A DNA stretch of 64,000 nt from an uncultured Clostridia bacterium (GCA_937981575.1 CALJNR010000019.1:1-64000); one strand, 5' to 3'; shown: positions 44,583 through 53,621, counted from the stretch's first letter. Notes: generated from the sequence alone by a model not told the origin. Translations and numbers: made by a program.

Positions 44583-44607
44583 AAGGATGCCTTTTGAGGG
44601 CATCCTT
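44583..44607. terminator. Bidirectional terminator after yqeY
   Basis: Stem AAGGATGCC/GGCATCCTT with a 7-nt loop. T-runs are present in both directions (ATTTTTAAG on the right, TTTATTTTG leftward). Leftward it ends the alaS-rpsU-yqeY transcript. Rightward it would end any RNA made from the purine-rich region. Confidence 0.8.
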
Positions 44608-44629
44608 ATTTTTAAGCCGAGGCTTAATA

Positions 44630-45076
44630 TTATTGGGTTAAACATTGTTTAACAATGTTACTTACTTTGCTATTATCAGCCTTTCCTTTTACTTTAGGAG
44701 TAAGAGCTGCCATAACTTTGCCCATATCTTTCATTGAACTTGCACCCATTTCTGTGACTGTTTCGCGTACAATCACAATGATTTCGTCATCTGATAATTG
44801 TTTTGGCAAATAGCCTGTCAAAATGCTTATTTCAGCTTTTGCATCATCTGCCAAATCAAGACGATTACCTTTTTCGAAGTCAATGAGAGCATCTTTACGT
44901 TTCTTGATTTCTTGCATAATGATATCAAGAATCTGTTCTTCATTTACTTCTTGAAGCGTATCTTTCTCTTTTTGAAGAATAGCACCTCTTACCATTTGAA
45001 TGGTATTTTTGCGAAGAACATTTTTTTCTTTCATGGCTTCTTTCATATCTGAAAGTAAGTTTTCTTTTAAAGACAT
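44630..45076 (-). CDS. yqeY: GatB/YqeY domain protein
   Basis: A 148-residue protein with the tRNA-binding YqeY domain that forms the tail of GatB. It starts MSLKENLLSDMKEAMK and has the conserved LDLADDAKAEISILTGYLPKQ, then DMGKVMAALTPKVKGKAD. It often follows rpsU in Firmicutes, as here. The precise role is unknown. Of three in-frame ATGs I chose the third (45076). The first directly abuts the GAGG site and would give no spacing. Confidence 0.93.
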   Translation of the reverse strand: MSLKENLLSDMKEAMKEKNVLRKNTIQMVRGAILQKEKDTLQEVNEEQILDIIMQEIKKRKDALIDFEKGNRLDLADDAKAEISILTGYLPKQLSDDEIIVIVRETVTEMGASSMKDMGKVMAALTPKVKGKADNSKVSNIVKQCLTQ

Positions 45077-45168
45077 TTGCATCATCCTCTAATACTTATT
45101 AGTGTGTATTCGCATAGATATAAATATAAATGCAATTTGCCACTAATTATAATAAAAAGAACATTCAA

Positions 45169-45348
45169 TTAGTATTGTTTATTCTTTTTGCGTGCTGCTT
45201 CTGACTTCTTTTTACGCTTAACACTAGGTTTTTCATAATGTTCTCTTTTGCGTATCTCTTGCATAATACCTGCTTTTGCACAGTTTCTTTTAAATCGACG
45301 AAGAGCACTATCTAAAGATTCATTTTCGCGAACAGTAACCTCTGACAT
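45169..45348 (-). CDS. rpsU: 30S ribosomal protein S21
   Basis: A 59-residue basic ribosomal protein of the small subunit, close to the Shine-Dalgarno-binding platform. The sequence has the expected core [17 protein letters not shown], then [19 protein letters not shown], and ends with KKNKQY. It starts with ATG at 45348 after a GGGAGG-type site and lies between alaS and yqeY in the same direction. Confidence 0.97.
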   Translation of the reverse strand: MSEVTVRENESLDSALRRFKRNCAKAGIMQEIRKREHYEKPSVKRKKKSEAARKKNKQY

Positions 45349-45507
45349 TTGTTTCCCTCCCTCCGGTGCAGTGTCGTGCTTTATGCATTTGTACGGAGAA
45401 AAGATTAAAGCACTACCTTAGATTATACTTTACATTAATTATTACGTCAATACTTCATGGCTTTTTAATCATCTAAAAATGTTATAAGTGTGAATTTAAT
45501 CTTTTCT

Positions 45508-48150
45508 TTAGTCAATTTGTGAACGAATCATTTCTTTTGCTTTTTCGAGTGCAGCTTTGATTTGAGATGGATCTTTTCCACCAGCCTGTGCCATATTAGG
45601 TCTTCCGCCGCCGCCGCCGCTTACACATTTAACTGATTCAGATATGATATTTCCGCAATGAATGCCTGCATCAACGGCTTCTTTAGTAGCCATTACAACA
45701 AGATTAACTTTGCCCTGGGCTGCACTTGCTAAAACGACAACACTGCTTTGCAGTTTATCTTTTAAAGTATCACCCATATTTCTAAGTGCATTCATATCAA
45801 GATCTTTTATCTCTGCAACAAGTACGTTAATAGTGCCAACTTTTTCAGCTAGATCTAAAATATTTCCAGCTTCAGCACTGGATATCTGAGCTTTTAATTT
45901 TTCATTTTCTCTTTGGAGTGCTTTGTAATCATTAACAAGGACTTCAGCCTTTTTGGCAACTTCACCTTTTTTAGCTTTTATAACACTTGCTACCTGATCT
46001 AAAGCAAATTCAAGTTCTTGGTAGTACTTAAGTGCTGCTCGGCCTGTTACTGCTTCAATACGTCTAACACCTGCTGCTACTCCACTTTCGGAGACAATTT
46101 TGAAAGTTCCTATTGCAGCTGTATTGGTAAGATGTGTTCCCCCGCACAGCTCAATAGAATAGCCTCCTATGTTAACAACTCTGACTACGGCACCATATTT
46201 TTCGCCAAATAAAGCCATAGCTCCGAGTTTTCTTGCTTCTTCAATAGAGGTCTCTTTGATTTCAACAGCAAGTGATTCAAATATTTTTTGATTAACAAGT
46301 TCTTCGACTTTCTGAATTTGCTCTTCGCTGAGCGCTTCAAAATGCGTATAGTCAAAACGCAGCCTGTCCTTATTTACATTTGAGCCTGCTTGTTCGATAT
46401 GTCCTCCAACTACTTCTCTAAGAGCCTTTTGAAGCAGATGGGTTGCACTATGATTGCGTGCAGTGTCCATGCGAGATGGGGTATTGACAATATAATGTGC
46501 TTTTTGGCCTTTTGTTATTGTTCCTTCAACTACTTTGCCAGTATGCGCTATTTTAGATCCGGCAACTTTTACTGTATTAACCACTTCGATTTTGCCTGTT
46601 TCCGTTGTAATAAAGCCCGTATCCCCTGCTTGTCCCCCGCTTTCAGCATAAAAAGGCGTTTGGGATGCAACCACATGAATGTCATCGCCAGCTGATGCTA
46701 AGTCAACAAGCGCTGTATCAGAAGCTAAATAATCTATCTGCCCTTCAAATGATAATTGGTCATAGCCTACAAATTCAGAATAGGCTAAAGCATCCATTTG
46801 ATGGAATACAGTTCCGGTATTTCCTCCCATATAATCATCTTCACCACGGGCTTTTCTAGCTCTTTCGCGTTGCTGTTCCATTTCGTCTTTAAAACCAGCT
46901 TCATCAATTGTCATACCTTTTTCTTCTAATATTTCTTTTGTAAGGTCAATTGGAAAGCCATAGGTATCATAAAGTTCGAAACATGATTTGCCATCAAGGA
47001 CAGTCTTACCTGCTGTTTCAAGTTCGGTGATACAGCCTTTAACGATTTGCAGGCCTTTTTCTATTGTTTCATTGAATCTTTCTTCTTCTACTGTAAGGAG
47101 CTTAACAATATATTCATATTTATCTTCTAATTCAGTGTATTCATGTTTAGAATTGTCAACAACTGTTTTGACAAGGCCTTTGAGGAAGAGGCCTTTGATT
47201 CCGAGTAGTTTGCCATGTCTTACAGCGCGGCGCAGCAATCTTCTCATGACATAGCCGCGGCCTTCATTTGAAGGAAGAACGCCATCCCCTGCCATAAAAG
47301 TAACAGAACGAATATGGTCAGTAATCACTCTTATAGAAACATCATGCTTGTAGACTTCGCCATATACAGCACCAGATAATTGACATACATGATCCCTGAT
47401 CGCTTTTATTGTATCAACGTCAAATATTGATGCTACACCCTGCATCATAGCAGCGAGACGTTCAAGTCCCATACCAGTATCAATATTTGGATTCGGAAGC
47501 GGTGTGTAAGTGCCGTCTTCATTTTGATTAAATTGAGTAAATACTAAGTTCCAGAATTCCATGTAACGGTCACAATCGCAGCCAACAGTGCAGCCTTCTT
47601 TACCGCAGCCAAACTCTTCGCCTCTGTCAAAATATATTTCTGAGCAAGGACCGCAGGGACCGACACCTACTTCCCAGAAGTTATCTGCTTTTCCCATATA
47701 AAAAATGCGATCTTTAGGAACATTCATTTGTTCATGCCATATTTTTGCTGCTTCCTCGTCTTCTTCATAAACTGAAACAAAAAGTTTTTCTTTCGGAAGC
47801 TCCAGCACATCAGTTACAAACTCCCATGCCCAGGCAATAGCCTCTTCCTTAAAATAATCAGCAAAAGAAAAGTTCCCGAGCATTTCAAAAAATGTACCAT
47901 GTCTTGCTGTCTTTCCTACATTTTCAATATCTCCGGTACGGATACATTTTTGACATGTTGTTACCCTTTGACTTGGGGGTTGTTCTTGGCCAGTAAAATA
48001 AGGTTTAAGGGGTGCCATTCCTGCATTAATAAGCAAAAGACTGTTATCATTTTGCGGAACGAGCGGAAAGCTTTTCATTCTAAGATGCGACTTGCTTTCA
48101 AAAAACTGAAGGTACATTTCTCTTAGTTCATTTAAACTATAGTTTTTCAT
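45508..48150 (-). CDS. alaS: Alanyl-tRNA synthetase
   Basis: This enzyme charges tRNA-Ala. The 880 residues have the class II catalytic core at the N-terminus, the editing domain with the zinc ligands HSATHLLQKAL (H-x3-H) and CGGTH, and the C-terminal DHHA1-like domain ending in the glycine-rich GGGGGRPNMAQAGG segment. Length and motifs are standard. It is preceded by the VanY-like gene and the T-box leader, so alanine starvation should raise its expression. The start follows TAGGAGG. Confidence 0.98.
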   Translation of the reverse strand: MKNYSLNELREMYLQFFESKSHLRMKSFPLVPQNDNSLLLINAGMAPLKPYFTGQEQPPSQRVTTCQKCIRTGDIENVGKTARHGTFFEMLGNFSFADYFKEEAIAWAWEFVTDVLELPKEKLFVSVYEEDEEAAKIWHEQMNVPKDRIFYMGKADNFWEVGVGPCGPCSEIYFDRGEEFGCGKEGCTVGCDCDRYMEFWNLVFTQFNQNEDGTYTPLPNPNIDTGMGLERLAAMMQGVASIFDVDTIKAIRDHVCQLSGAVYGEVYKHDVSIRVITDHIRSVTFMAGDGVLPSNEGRGYVMRRLLRRAVRHGKLLGIKGLFLKGLVKTVVDNSKHEYTELEDKYEYIVKLLTVEEERFNETIEKGLQIVKGCITELETAGKTVLDGKSCFELYDTYGFPIDLTKEILEEKGMTIDEAGFKDEMEQQRERARKARGEDDYMGGNTGTVFHQMDALAYSEFVGYDQLSFEGQIDYLASDTALVDLASAGDDIHVVASQTPFYAESGGQAGDTGFITTETGKIEVVNTVKVAGSKIAHTGKVVEGTITKGQKAHYIVNTPSRMDTARNHSATHLLQKALREVVGGHIEQAGSNVNKDRLRFDYTHFEALSEEQIQKVEELVNQKIFESLAVEIKETSIEEARKLGAMALFGEKYGAVVRVVNIGGYSIELCGGTHLTNTAAIGTFKIVSESGVAAGVRRIEAVTGRAALKYYQELEFALDQVASVIKAKKGEVAKKAEVLVNDYKALQRENEKLKAQISSAEAGNILDLAEKVGTINVLVAEIKDLDMNALRNMGDTLKDKLQSSVVVLASAAQGKVNLVVMATKEAVDAGIHCGNIISESVKCVSGGGGGRPNMAQAGGKDPSQIKAALEKAKEMIRSQID

Positions 48151-48216
48151 TTTTTCCTCCTAAAGTATAATAATCAGTTGAATGATACTCAGTATTTTTT
48201 TTGTAAATACGAGCAG

Positions 48217-48801
48217 TTAGCACCTGATATAGGCCATATATTCTTCTAAGCACATATCATGAGCCGCAAGAACCTGTGCGTGTTCTTTGCCAATGTATCT
48301 ATAATGCCAAGGTTCATAAATAATTTGTGTTACTTCTGTTTTGTGCTTAGGATAACGCAGTACAAAGCCATAATTGGCAGCATTTTGCTGGAGCCAATGG
48401 GCTTCTGGCGTATAGGCAAAGGCTTCTGTCAGTGGATCTTCCAGATCTTTCATAGAAGCAGTAGTAATATCAATTGCAAGACCTAATTGATGTTCACTGC
48501 AGCCAGGTTTTGCAACAACTTCAGCAGCCTTTAGCTTTGCTTTTTCTTCATCTAATCCTTCTGAAACCAATCTGGTGCATTTGCGCTCAAATAAACTTTT
48601 CTGATAATCGAAACTTCGGTAACCACTGATGAGTACAAGTGGGGACATGCCATTTTGAACAAGGTCATGATTGAGTCTCATAAAGGCTTGAAGAACACAT
48701 CTACGCACCATGGTCTTAGTAATAGGGTCCTTTATTAGATTGCGTGGAACAAATGCAGCATCTAAAGGATTTTGTTTGTTAACAAGCTTAAGTAAACACA
48801 T
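48217..48801 (-). CDS. VanY-type D-alanyl-D-alanine carboxypeptidase
   Basis: A predicted zinc peptidase of the M15B/VanY family, 194 residues. It shows VLISGYRSFDYQKSLFE, the His and Asp ligands in SEHQLGLAIDIT, and the C-terminal EPWHYRYIG with the catalytic Glu and last His. It lacks a signal peptide, so it may act in the cytoplasm, releasing D-Ala from D-Ala-D-Ala-ending peptides. It is the first gene behind the alanine-type T-box and lies 66 nt before alaS without a terminator between them. Its start follows GGGAGG. Confidence 0.85.
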   Translation of the reverse strand: MCLLKLVNKQNPLDAAFVPRNLIKDPITKTMVRRCVLQAFMRLNHDLVQNGMSPLVLISGYRSFDYQKSLFERKCTRLVSEGLDEEKAKLKAAEVVAKPGCSEHQLGLAIDITTASMKDLEDPLTEAFAYTPEAHWLQQNAANYGFVLRYPKHKTEVTQIIYEPWHYRYIGKEHAQVLAAHDMCLEEYMAYIRC

Positions 48802-48828
48802 GAATGAACCTCCCTGCCTGAAAAATAA

Positions 48829-49097
48829 AAAAACCTCTATCCCAATATTAGGGACGAGGTTAATCGCGGTACCACCCTAGTTATGCCACCTAGGCATCAC
48901 TCGAAGATTGATAACGAAATCACCCGCATACCTCTACTTTTCTTTCGAAATATTTACTCCAAGACTGCTTCTATAAACAGGTATTAGAAAGCTCTCACCA
49001 ATACTTTCATCTCTGAAAATCCTTATTTATATACTCTTTCTTTTCATAGTATTTATTCTATATATATACTTTACTTAGCTTGTTATATTCTTTTTCT
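48829..49097 (-). promoter_or_regulatory. T-box riboswitch leader (alanine-type)
   Basis: A leftward leader RNA of about 270 nt. It has the canonical T-box motif AGGGTGGTACCGCG (48865-48878), a Stem I with a distal GGTGAGAG arm, a candidate specifier GCA in the GAAGCAGTC loop (Ala), and a terminator stem ACCTC...GAGGT followed by a T-run (48825-48860). The UGGU in the T-box suits a tRNA ending in ACCA, as tRNA-Ala does. The exact specifier was picked by position and by the alaS context. It precedes the VanY-like gene and then alaS. Confidence 0.92.
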
Positions 49098-49103
49098 TAT
49101 AAA

Positions 49104-49132
49104 ATTATATGTAATGTTTAGGATTTTGTCAA
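49104..49132 (-). promoter_or_regulatory. Consensus sigma-A promoter of the T-box operon
   Basis: Reading leftward, TTGACA (49127-49132) and TATAAT (49104-49109) are separated by exactly 17 bp, a full consensus promoter. Transcription would start near 49097. Confidence 0.93.
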
Positions 49133-49143
49133 TAAATGCGTAG

Positions 49144-49189
49144 ATAATAAGTCCTAATCCCGCTTTATGGCGCAATTAGGACTTATTAT
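49144..49189 (-). terminator. Terminator of the YtxH-like gene
   Basis: A 15-bp perfect stem (ATAATAAGTCCTAAT) around a GC-rich loop lies just after the stop codon of the small leftward gene and just before the T-box promoter. Confidence 0.85.
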
Positions 49190-49199
49190 AACCCATAAG

Positions 49200-49361
49200 C
49201 TACATCATGTCATTAATTCTGTTGACAGTTCGATTCATCATTCTTCTGCCTTGTCTCATCATCAGTCTTCTTTCTCTATCTGATGTAAAGGCATACATTG
49301 CTCCGACAGCTCCAAGAGCTCCACCTATAACCATACCTGCCATAAGTTTTCCTAAGTCCAT
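49200..49361 (-). CDS. YtxH-like small protein, 53 aa
   Basis: A 53-residue protein. A Gly/Ala/Met-rich hydrophobic N-terminus (LGKLMAGMVIGGALGAVGAM) is followed by a basic, methionine-rich tail with ERRLMMRQGRRMMNRTVN. This is the layout of small YtxH-type membrane-associated proteins. It starts after AGGAAAGGGG and ends with TAG at 49200. The following stem-loop supports it as a gene. The function is unknown. Confidence 0.8.
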   Translation of the reverse strand: MDLGKLMAGMVIGGALGAVGAMYAFTSDRERRLMMRQGRRMMNRTVNRINDMM

Positions 49362-49630
49362 AAAGATGCCCCTTTCCTATACAAAATAAATCTGCACATA
49401 AAGTATATGCAAAGTTATTGTGTGTAGATTTTTTAAAATAATGCATTCTTAGGCATAAATTAAGTAGTGGATAGGTTAGCAAATAAAGCAAATGCTAAGA
49501 CAGATTACTAAGAATCACAATATGTTAGTCAGAACAAATCAGATTATATTTCCAAACACTTTCATTTGAAAAATTGAATGGAATGCCTTGTATTATGAAA
49601 ATAATACATATATAATAATATCGTTATCCG

Positions 49631-49647
49631 ATATCATATGATGATAT
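49631..49647 (+). promoter_or_regulatory. Palindromic operator-like site before padR
   Basis: ATATCAT-ATG-ATGATAT is a 7-bp inverted repeat with a 3-bp spacer, 31 bp before the padR start. PadR-family proteins commonly bind such ATnnnAT palindromes (autoregulation inferred). The rest of the 300-bp gap from 49362 is AT-rich and shows nothing else. Confidence 0.5.
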
Positions 49648-49677
49648 ATATTGAAGACTATCAGCGGAGGGATTATA

Positions 49678-49986
49678 ATGCACGAAAAAATCATGAGAAA
49701 GTTTTTTTTAGGATTTATACAAATTCATATTCTTCACCATGCTAAAAAAGAACCTTTTTTTGGGTCCTGGATGATTGAAGAACTAAAAGAACACGGCTAT
49801 CAGATGAGTCCTGGAACCCTCTACCCGCTTCTTCATACAATGGAATCCAGTCATTTGTTAGAGAAGTTTGAAGTGCTCGCAGGAGGCAAAGTAAGAAAAT
49901 ATTATAGAATCACAGATGAAGGAACAGCAGTATTAGAGGAAGCCAGAAAAAAGGCTTATGAATTATTTAAAGAAATTAAGGATTAA
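49678..49986 (+). CDS. PadR-family transcriptional regulator
   Basis: A 102-residue winged-helix repressor with the family pattern YQMSPGTLYPLLHTMESSHL, then GKVRKYYRITDEG, and a C-terminal helix for dimerisation. I chose the ATG at 49678 after a CGGAGGG site. An earlier TTG would add nine residues but has no ribosome site. It lies 15 nt before the ABC transporter genes in the same direction, so it probably controls them and itself. Confidence 0.88.
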   Translation: MHEKIMRKFFLGFIQIHILHHAKKEPFFGSWMIEELKEHGYQMSPGTLYPLLHTMESSHLLEKFEVLAGGKVRKYYRITDEGTAVLEEARKKAYELFKEIKD

Positions 49987-50001
49987 CAAGGAGGCGAAAT
50001 C

Positions 50002-50646
50002 ATGTTTGTACTCACGGGAGTTAAATATAAAGATATATTAGATATTGACAAGTTATCTATTCCTGCTTTTCAAGTAACTTGCATTCTAGGCGAAAGCGGA
50101 AGCGGAAAAACAACACTTATTAAACTTTTAAATCGCATGCTGAGCTATGACAGCGGAGAAATTATGCTTGATGGTAAATCTTTAAATACATTGAGCCCAA
50201 TTGAACTGCGAAGAAAAGTCATCATGCTTTCACAGAATCCTGCCATTTTCAGCGGAACGATTAAGGATAACTTATTAATCGGTTTAAAATTTAGTGAGAA
50301 GCCTTTGGTACCTGATCAAGATCTTGTTGAAATACTTGAGATGATCCATCTTAAGAAGTCTCTGGAAGAAAATGCCGAGAATTTGTCTGGTGGTGAAAAG
50401 CAGCGAATAGCGTTAGGAAGGGTTCTAATCACTAAACCTGATATCCTGCTGCTTGATGAGCCCTCATCTGCCCTTGATGAAAATACGGAGAACTTTATTA
50501 TTGAAAAAATTAAAGACTATACAAAACAAAATAACAAGACACTCATTATGGTTACCCATTCCAAAAAAGCAGCCTATCAATTTGCAGATTACCTCATCAC
50601 TTTAAGTCAGGGAAAGGTTATTGACCAAAAGGAGGTTAAGAGATGA
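50002..50646 (+). CDS. ABC transporter ATP-binding protein, FetA-like
   Basis: A 214-residue ATPase with Walker A GESGSGKT, the Q-loop in MLSQNP, the signature LSGGEKQRIALGR and Walker B DILLLDEPSSALDE. With the UPF0014-type permease gene that overlaps it by 4 nt it matches FetAB (YbbL-YbbM), described in Escherichia coli as an iron exporter that adds resistance to oxidative stress. The substrate here is an inference. Confidence 0.85.
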   Translation: MFVLTGVKYKDILDIDKLSIPAFQVTCILGESGSGKTTLIKLLNRMLSYDSGEIMLDGKSLNTLSPIELRRKVIMLSQNPAIFSGTIKDNLLIGLKFSEKPLVPDQDLVEILEMIHLKKSLEENAENLSGGEKQRIALGRVLITKPDILLLDEPSSALDENTENFIIEKIKDYTKQNNKTLIMVTHSKKAAYQFADYLITLSQGKVIDQKEVKR

Positions 50647-51431
50647 ACCAGGTTATTGAACTCCAATTTTGGCAGATGGCGGCGGCTTATTTGTTTATTA
50701 TTTTGCTATTATTTATCGTAAAGATACGAGGCATTCATAGGGAAAAAGAAATACTTGTCTCAACTTTTAGAATGACGATTCAGCTTATTCTAACAGGTTA
50801 TATACTCGCATACTTATTTGAAAAGCCCAACCCTTTCTATACTATTATTGTGATTACGCTTATGGAAGTTTTTGCAGTATATAATGTTATCAAACGTCTT
50901 AAAACTAAGCTCTCACGCCAACTCGAGAAAGTCGTTATACTATCTATGCTTACAGGCACTTTATTGAGTCTCTTTTTCTTTATTTTTGTAGTAATTAATC
51001 TTACACCATGGTATGATCCAAGATATTTTATACCTATAGCGGGGATGCTGATTGGTAATGCTATGACCGGTATTTCTCTAGGGATGACGCGGCTGATTGA
51101 CGGTATGTATGCAAAACGCCATCAAATTGAGTCAGCCCTTATGCTTGGAGCCTATCCCAAAACTGCCTGTAAAGAAATCGTAGACAACGCTTTTGATTCT
51201 GCTATCTTACCTACAATTAATTCAATGGTAGGCATGGGTATTGTTTTCCTTCCAGGTATGATGACTGGGCAGATTTTATCAGGCACCTCTCCTGTAACAG
51301 CTATTGAATATCAAATTGCCATTATGTTAGGTATTTTAGGAAGCGTTGCATTAACAGTTATTTTATTTGTTCAGTTTGGCTATAAAACCTTCTTTAATAA
51401 AGAAGCTCAACTAGTATTTGAAACGCAATAA
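50643..51431 (+). CDS. FetB-like permease (UPF0014)
   Basis: A 262-residue integral membrane protein with about seven predicted helices. It has the UPF0014 pattern FIPIAGMLIGNAMTGISL, then MLGAYPKTACKEIV and a late MVGMGIVFLPGMMTGQILSG. The start ATGA overlaps the stop of the ATPase gene. Together with it and PadR it forms a three-gene rightward operon closed by a strong terminator. Confidence 0.9.
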   Translation: MNQVIELQFWQMAAAYLFIILLLFIVKIRGIHREKEILVSTFRMTIQLILTGYILAYLFEKPNPFYTIIVITLMEVFAVYNVIKRLKTKLSRQLEKVVILSMLTGTLLSLFFFIFVVINLTPWYDPRYFIPIAGMLIGNAMTGISLGMTRLIDGMYAKRHQIESALMLGAYPKTACKEIVDNAFDSAILPTINSMVGMGIVFLPGMMTGQILSGTSPVTAIEYQIAIMLGILGSVALTVILFVQFGYKTFFNKEAQLVFETQ

Positions 51432-51433
51432 AG

Positions 51434-51478
51434 AATGCTCTAAACTACTAAGTATTTTTGTAGTTTAGAGCATTTTTT
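51434..51478. terminator. Bidirectional terminator
   Basis: A 15-bp perfect stem (AATGCTCTAAACTAC) with an 11-nt loop and a T-run lies between the convergent FetB-like and DUF1015 genes. Confidence 0.9.
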
Positions 51479-51479
51479 A

Positions 51480-52703
51480 TTAATCTATTTTATGGATAAA
51501 GATACCGCTTCTTAATTTAGGCTCAAACCAAGTAGATTTTGGAGGCATAAGCTCATTAGCATCTGCAACTCGCATGAGTTCATCCATCGAAGTTGGATAC
51601 ATGCTGAAGGCTACATCCATATCTTCTTCAGTGCGCTTATTAAGCTCCTCAATACCTCTTATCCCACCTACAAAATCAATACGCTTATCATTTTTAGGAT
51701 CATGGATGTTAAATAAAGGACTTAAGACATACTTTTGCAGAATAGACACATCAAGGCACGCTACGGGGTCACTTTCATCCGTATAGTCTTCTTTCACAAG
51801 GAGCTTGTACCATTTTTTTTGATACCTCATGCCAAAAGTATGACGCATATCAGGCTTATAGCTTTCATCTGCAACAGGTTCTATATCAAAAACCTTCACG
51901 AGTTGTTCAAATAAAGCGTCCTGCTCTAGTCCGCTTTCATCTTTCAGGACTCTGTTATAATCCATAATATATAGATGCTCTTTTGGAAAAACAGTAGCTA
52001 AAAAATAAGCAGCTTCCTCACGATTTGCGCCTGAGGCTTTATCGCTGCGTGCTACGGCAGCTGCAGCTGCTGCACGGTGGTGCCCATCAGCAATATAGAG
52101 TGCATCCGTTCCGTGAAACGCTTTAGTAATATCTGAGATGACCTGTGGGTTAGCGACTTTGAAGACTTCATGTTTAACTCCGTCTTCAGAAGTAAAGGAA
52201 TAAATAGGTTTATTCTCTATAACATAATCCATCATCCACTTTGTAACCCTATCTAAGTCCCTATAAGCTAAAAAGATAGGACCAGTATGTGCATTACAGT
52301 AGGTTACATGTTTAATACGGTCTAATTCTTTATCAGTGCGGGTATTTTCGTGTTTTTTAATAATGCCTTTGTCGTATTCTTCAGCGGATACGCAGCATAC
52401 AATACCATATTGTTTTGTATAAGCATTCGTTAATCCATAAATATAAATACAGGCTTCATCCTGGATAAATACGCCCTCTTCAATCATTCGGTCTAAAGTA
52501 TTCCCAGCAAATGCATAAAGTTCGTCTTCGCTAGGATTTTTAACATGCATTTCAGGTTTATCTACGTGCAAAAATGAATAAGGATTATCCTTTACAAGTT
52601 CTTTAGCTTCCTCAGTGCTCATAACATCATAAGGCAGTGCTGCGACCTTGGTGACCAACGCTTCACTTGGTCTGTAAGCTTTAAAAGCTTTGATAGTTAC
52701 CAT
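51480..52703 (-). CDS. DUF1015 family protein
   Basis: A 407-residue protein of the DUF1015 family, widespread in Clostridia and often near serine biosynthesis genes. It begins IKAFKAYRPSEALVTKVAALPYDV, has the conserved KKHENTRTDKELDR segment and a core with YIADGHHRAAAAAAVARS. The GHHR motif resembles ParB-like nucleotide-binding proteins, so serine kinase-like activity has been suggested for relatives. It stands alone between the transporter and PlsC genes, and the role here is unknown. Confidence 0.85.
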   Translation of the reverse strand: MVTIKAFKAYRPSEALVTKVAALPYDVMSTEEAKELVKDNPYSFLHVDKPEMHVKNPSEDELYAFAGNTLDRMIEEGVFIQDEACIYIYGLTNAYTKQYGIVCCVSAEEYDKGIIKKHENTRTDKELDRIKHVTYCNAHTGPIFLAYRDLDRVTKWMMDYVIENKPIYSFTSEDGVKHEVFKVANPQVISDITKAFHGTDALYIADGHHRAAAAAAVARSDKASGANREEAAYFLATVFPKEHLYIMDYNRVLKDESGLEQDALFEQLVKVFDIEPVADESYKPDMRHTFGMRYQKKWYKLLVKEDYTDESDPVACLDVSILQKYVLSPLFNIHDPKNDKRIDFVGGIRGIEELNKRTEEDMDVAFSMYPTSMDELMRVADANELMPPKSTWFEPKLRSGIFIHKID

Positions 52704-52872
52704 AAAATCCCTCCTTAAATATACACCCCTATCATAACATATTTTGATAGTATAACAAATATTTTTTATTAAAAGGAATCTTCATTTTTTAGTTTAACTA
52801 CGCACTTATTTGATGCTATAATAAAAATATAGACTCAAAAAGATCTATAAGTTATTTTGACGGAGGAAAAAT

Positions 52873-53619
52873 ATGAGAACAGTAATGTGGTACATAAGCT
52901 TTGCATTAACACTCTTGGCAGCTCTTCCAAAACTGCTCATTGTCAACAGATTGATAAAGCAAGGAAAAGTAAGTGAATGTGAAAAGTACGTTCATCAAGT
53001 GACTTCTAAATGGGCGTTAGGGAATGTAAAACGTACAGGTTCCCAAGTAGAAGTGCATGGGGCACACAACCTTCCTAAAGAAGGTGCTGTAGTATTTATA
53101 AGTAATCACCAAGGTAATTTTGATATTCCTATTTTAATGAGCTATATAAACTACCCTAAGGGCTTTATTGCAAAAATTGAAACGCAGAAAATTCCGCTTG
53201 TGCGAAAATGGATGAAACATATTCATTGTATTTTTATGGATCGTTCAACACTTAAAGGCTCAGCAGGAGCTATTATTGAAGGAATCAACACTTTGAAAAA
53301 GGGCCATTCACTAATCATTTTTCCAGAAGGAACGCGCAGCAAAGGGGATCAGATGGGTGAATTTAAAGCGGCAAGCTTTAAGTTGGCTACAAAACCTAAA
53401 GTTCCTATTGTTCCTATTACAATCAGCGGATCATATAAGATTATGGAAGGCAACGCTAATCAAATTCAGCCTGCAAAGGTTGATCTATATATCCATCCTA
53501 TGATACACACAAATGATTTAACCAAAGAACAAACAGAAGAACTTCCTAAGCAAGTTTATACGATTATTGCTTCAAAACTGCCGAATGAAACAAAAGACTT
53601 AGAAGTTAAAATTTCCTAA
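52873..53619 (+). CDS. 1-acyl-sn-glycerol-3-phosphate acyltransferase (PlsC family)
   Basis: An acyltransferase of phospholipid synthesis, 248 residues. It has an N-terminal membrane helix (about 4-24), the catalytic H-x4-D motif in SNHQGNFDIP, a GFIAKIE segment, MDRSTLKG, and the glycerol-phosphate-binding FPEGTRSKG. The expected product is phosphatidic acid, which feeds CDP-diacylglycerol and so PgsA, also in this window. Its start follows a CGGAGG site. It is a single rightward gene with its own terminator. Confidence 0.93.
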   Translation: MRTVMWYISFALTLLAALPKLLIVNRLIKQGKVSECEKYVHQVTSKWALGNVKRTGSQVEVHGAHNLPKEGAVVFISNHQGNFDIPILMSYINYPKGFIAKIETQKIPLVRKWMKHIHCIFMDRSTLKGSAGAIIEGINTLKKGHSLIIFPEGTRSKGDQMGEFKAASFKLATKPKVPIVPITISGSYKIMEGNANQIQPAKVDLYIHPMIHTNDLTKEQTEELPKQVYTIIASKLPNETKDLEVKIS

Positions 53620-53621
53620 CG

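Noticed and set aside
44548-44640. A TTG-started mini-gene after GAGAGGTGG
   Set aside because: It runs through the terminator hairpin and into the yqeY end. Its composition is not protein-like, so I treat it as part of the unexplained region.
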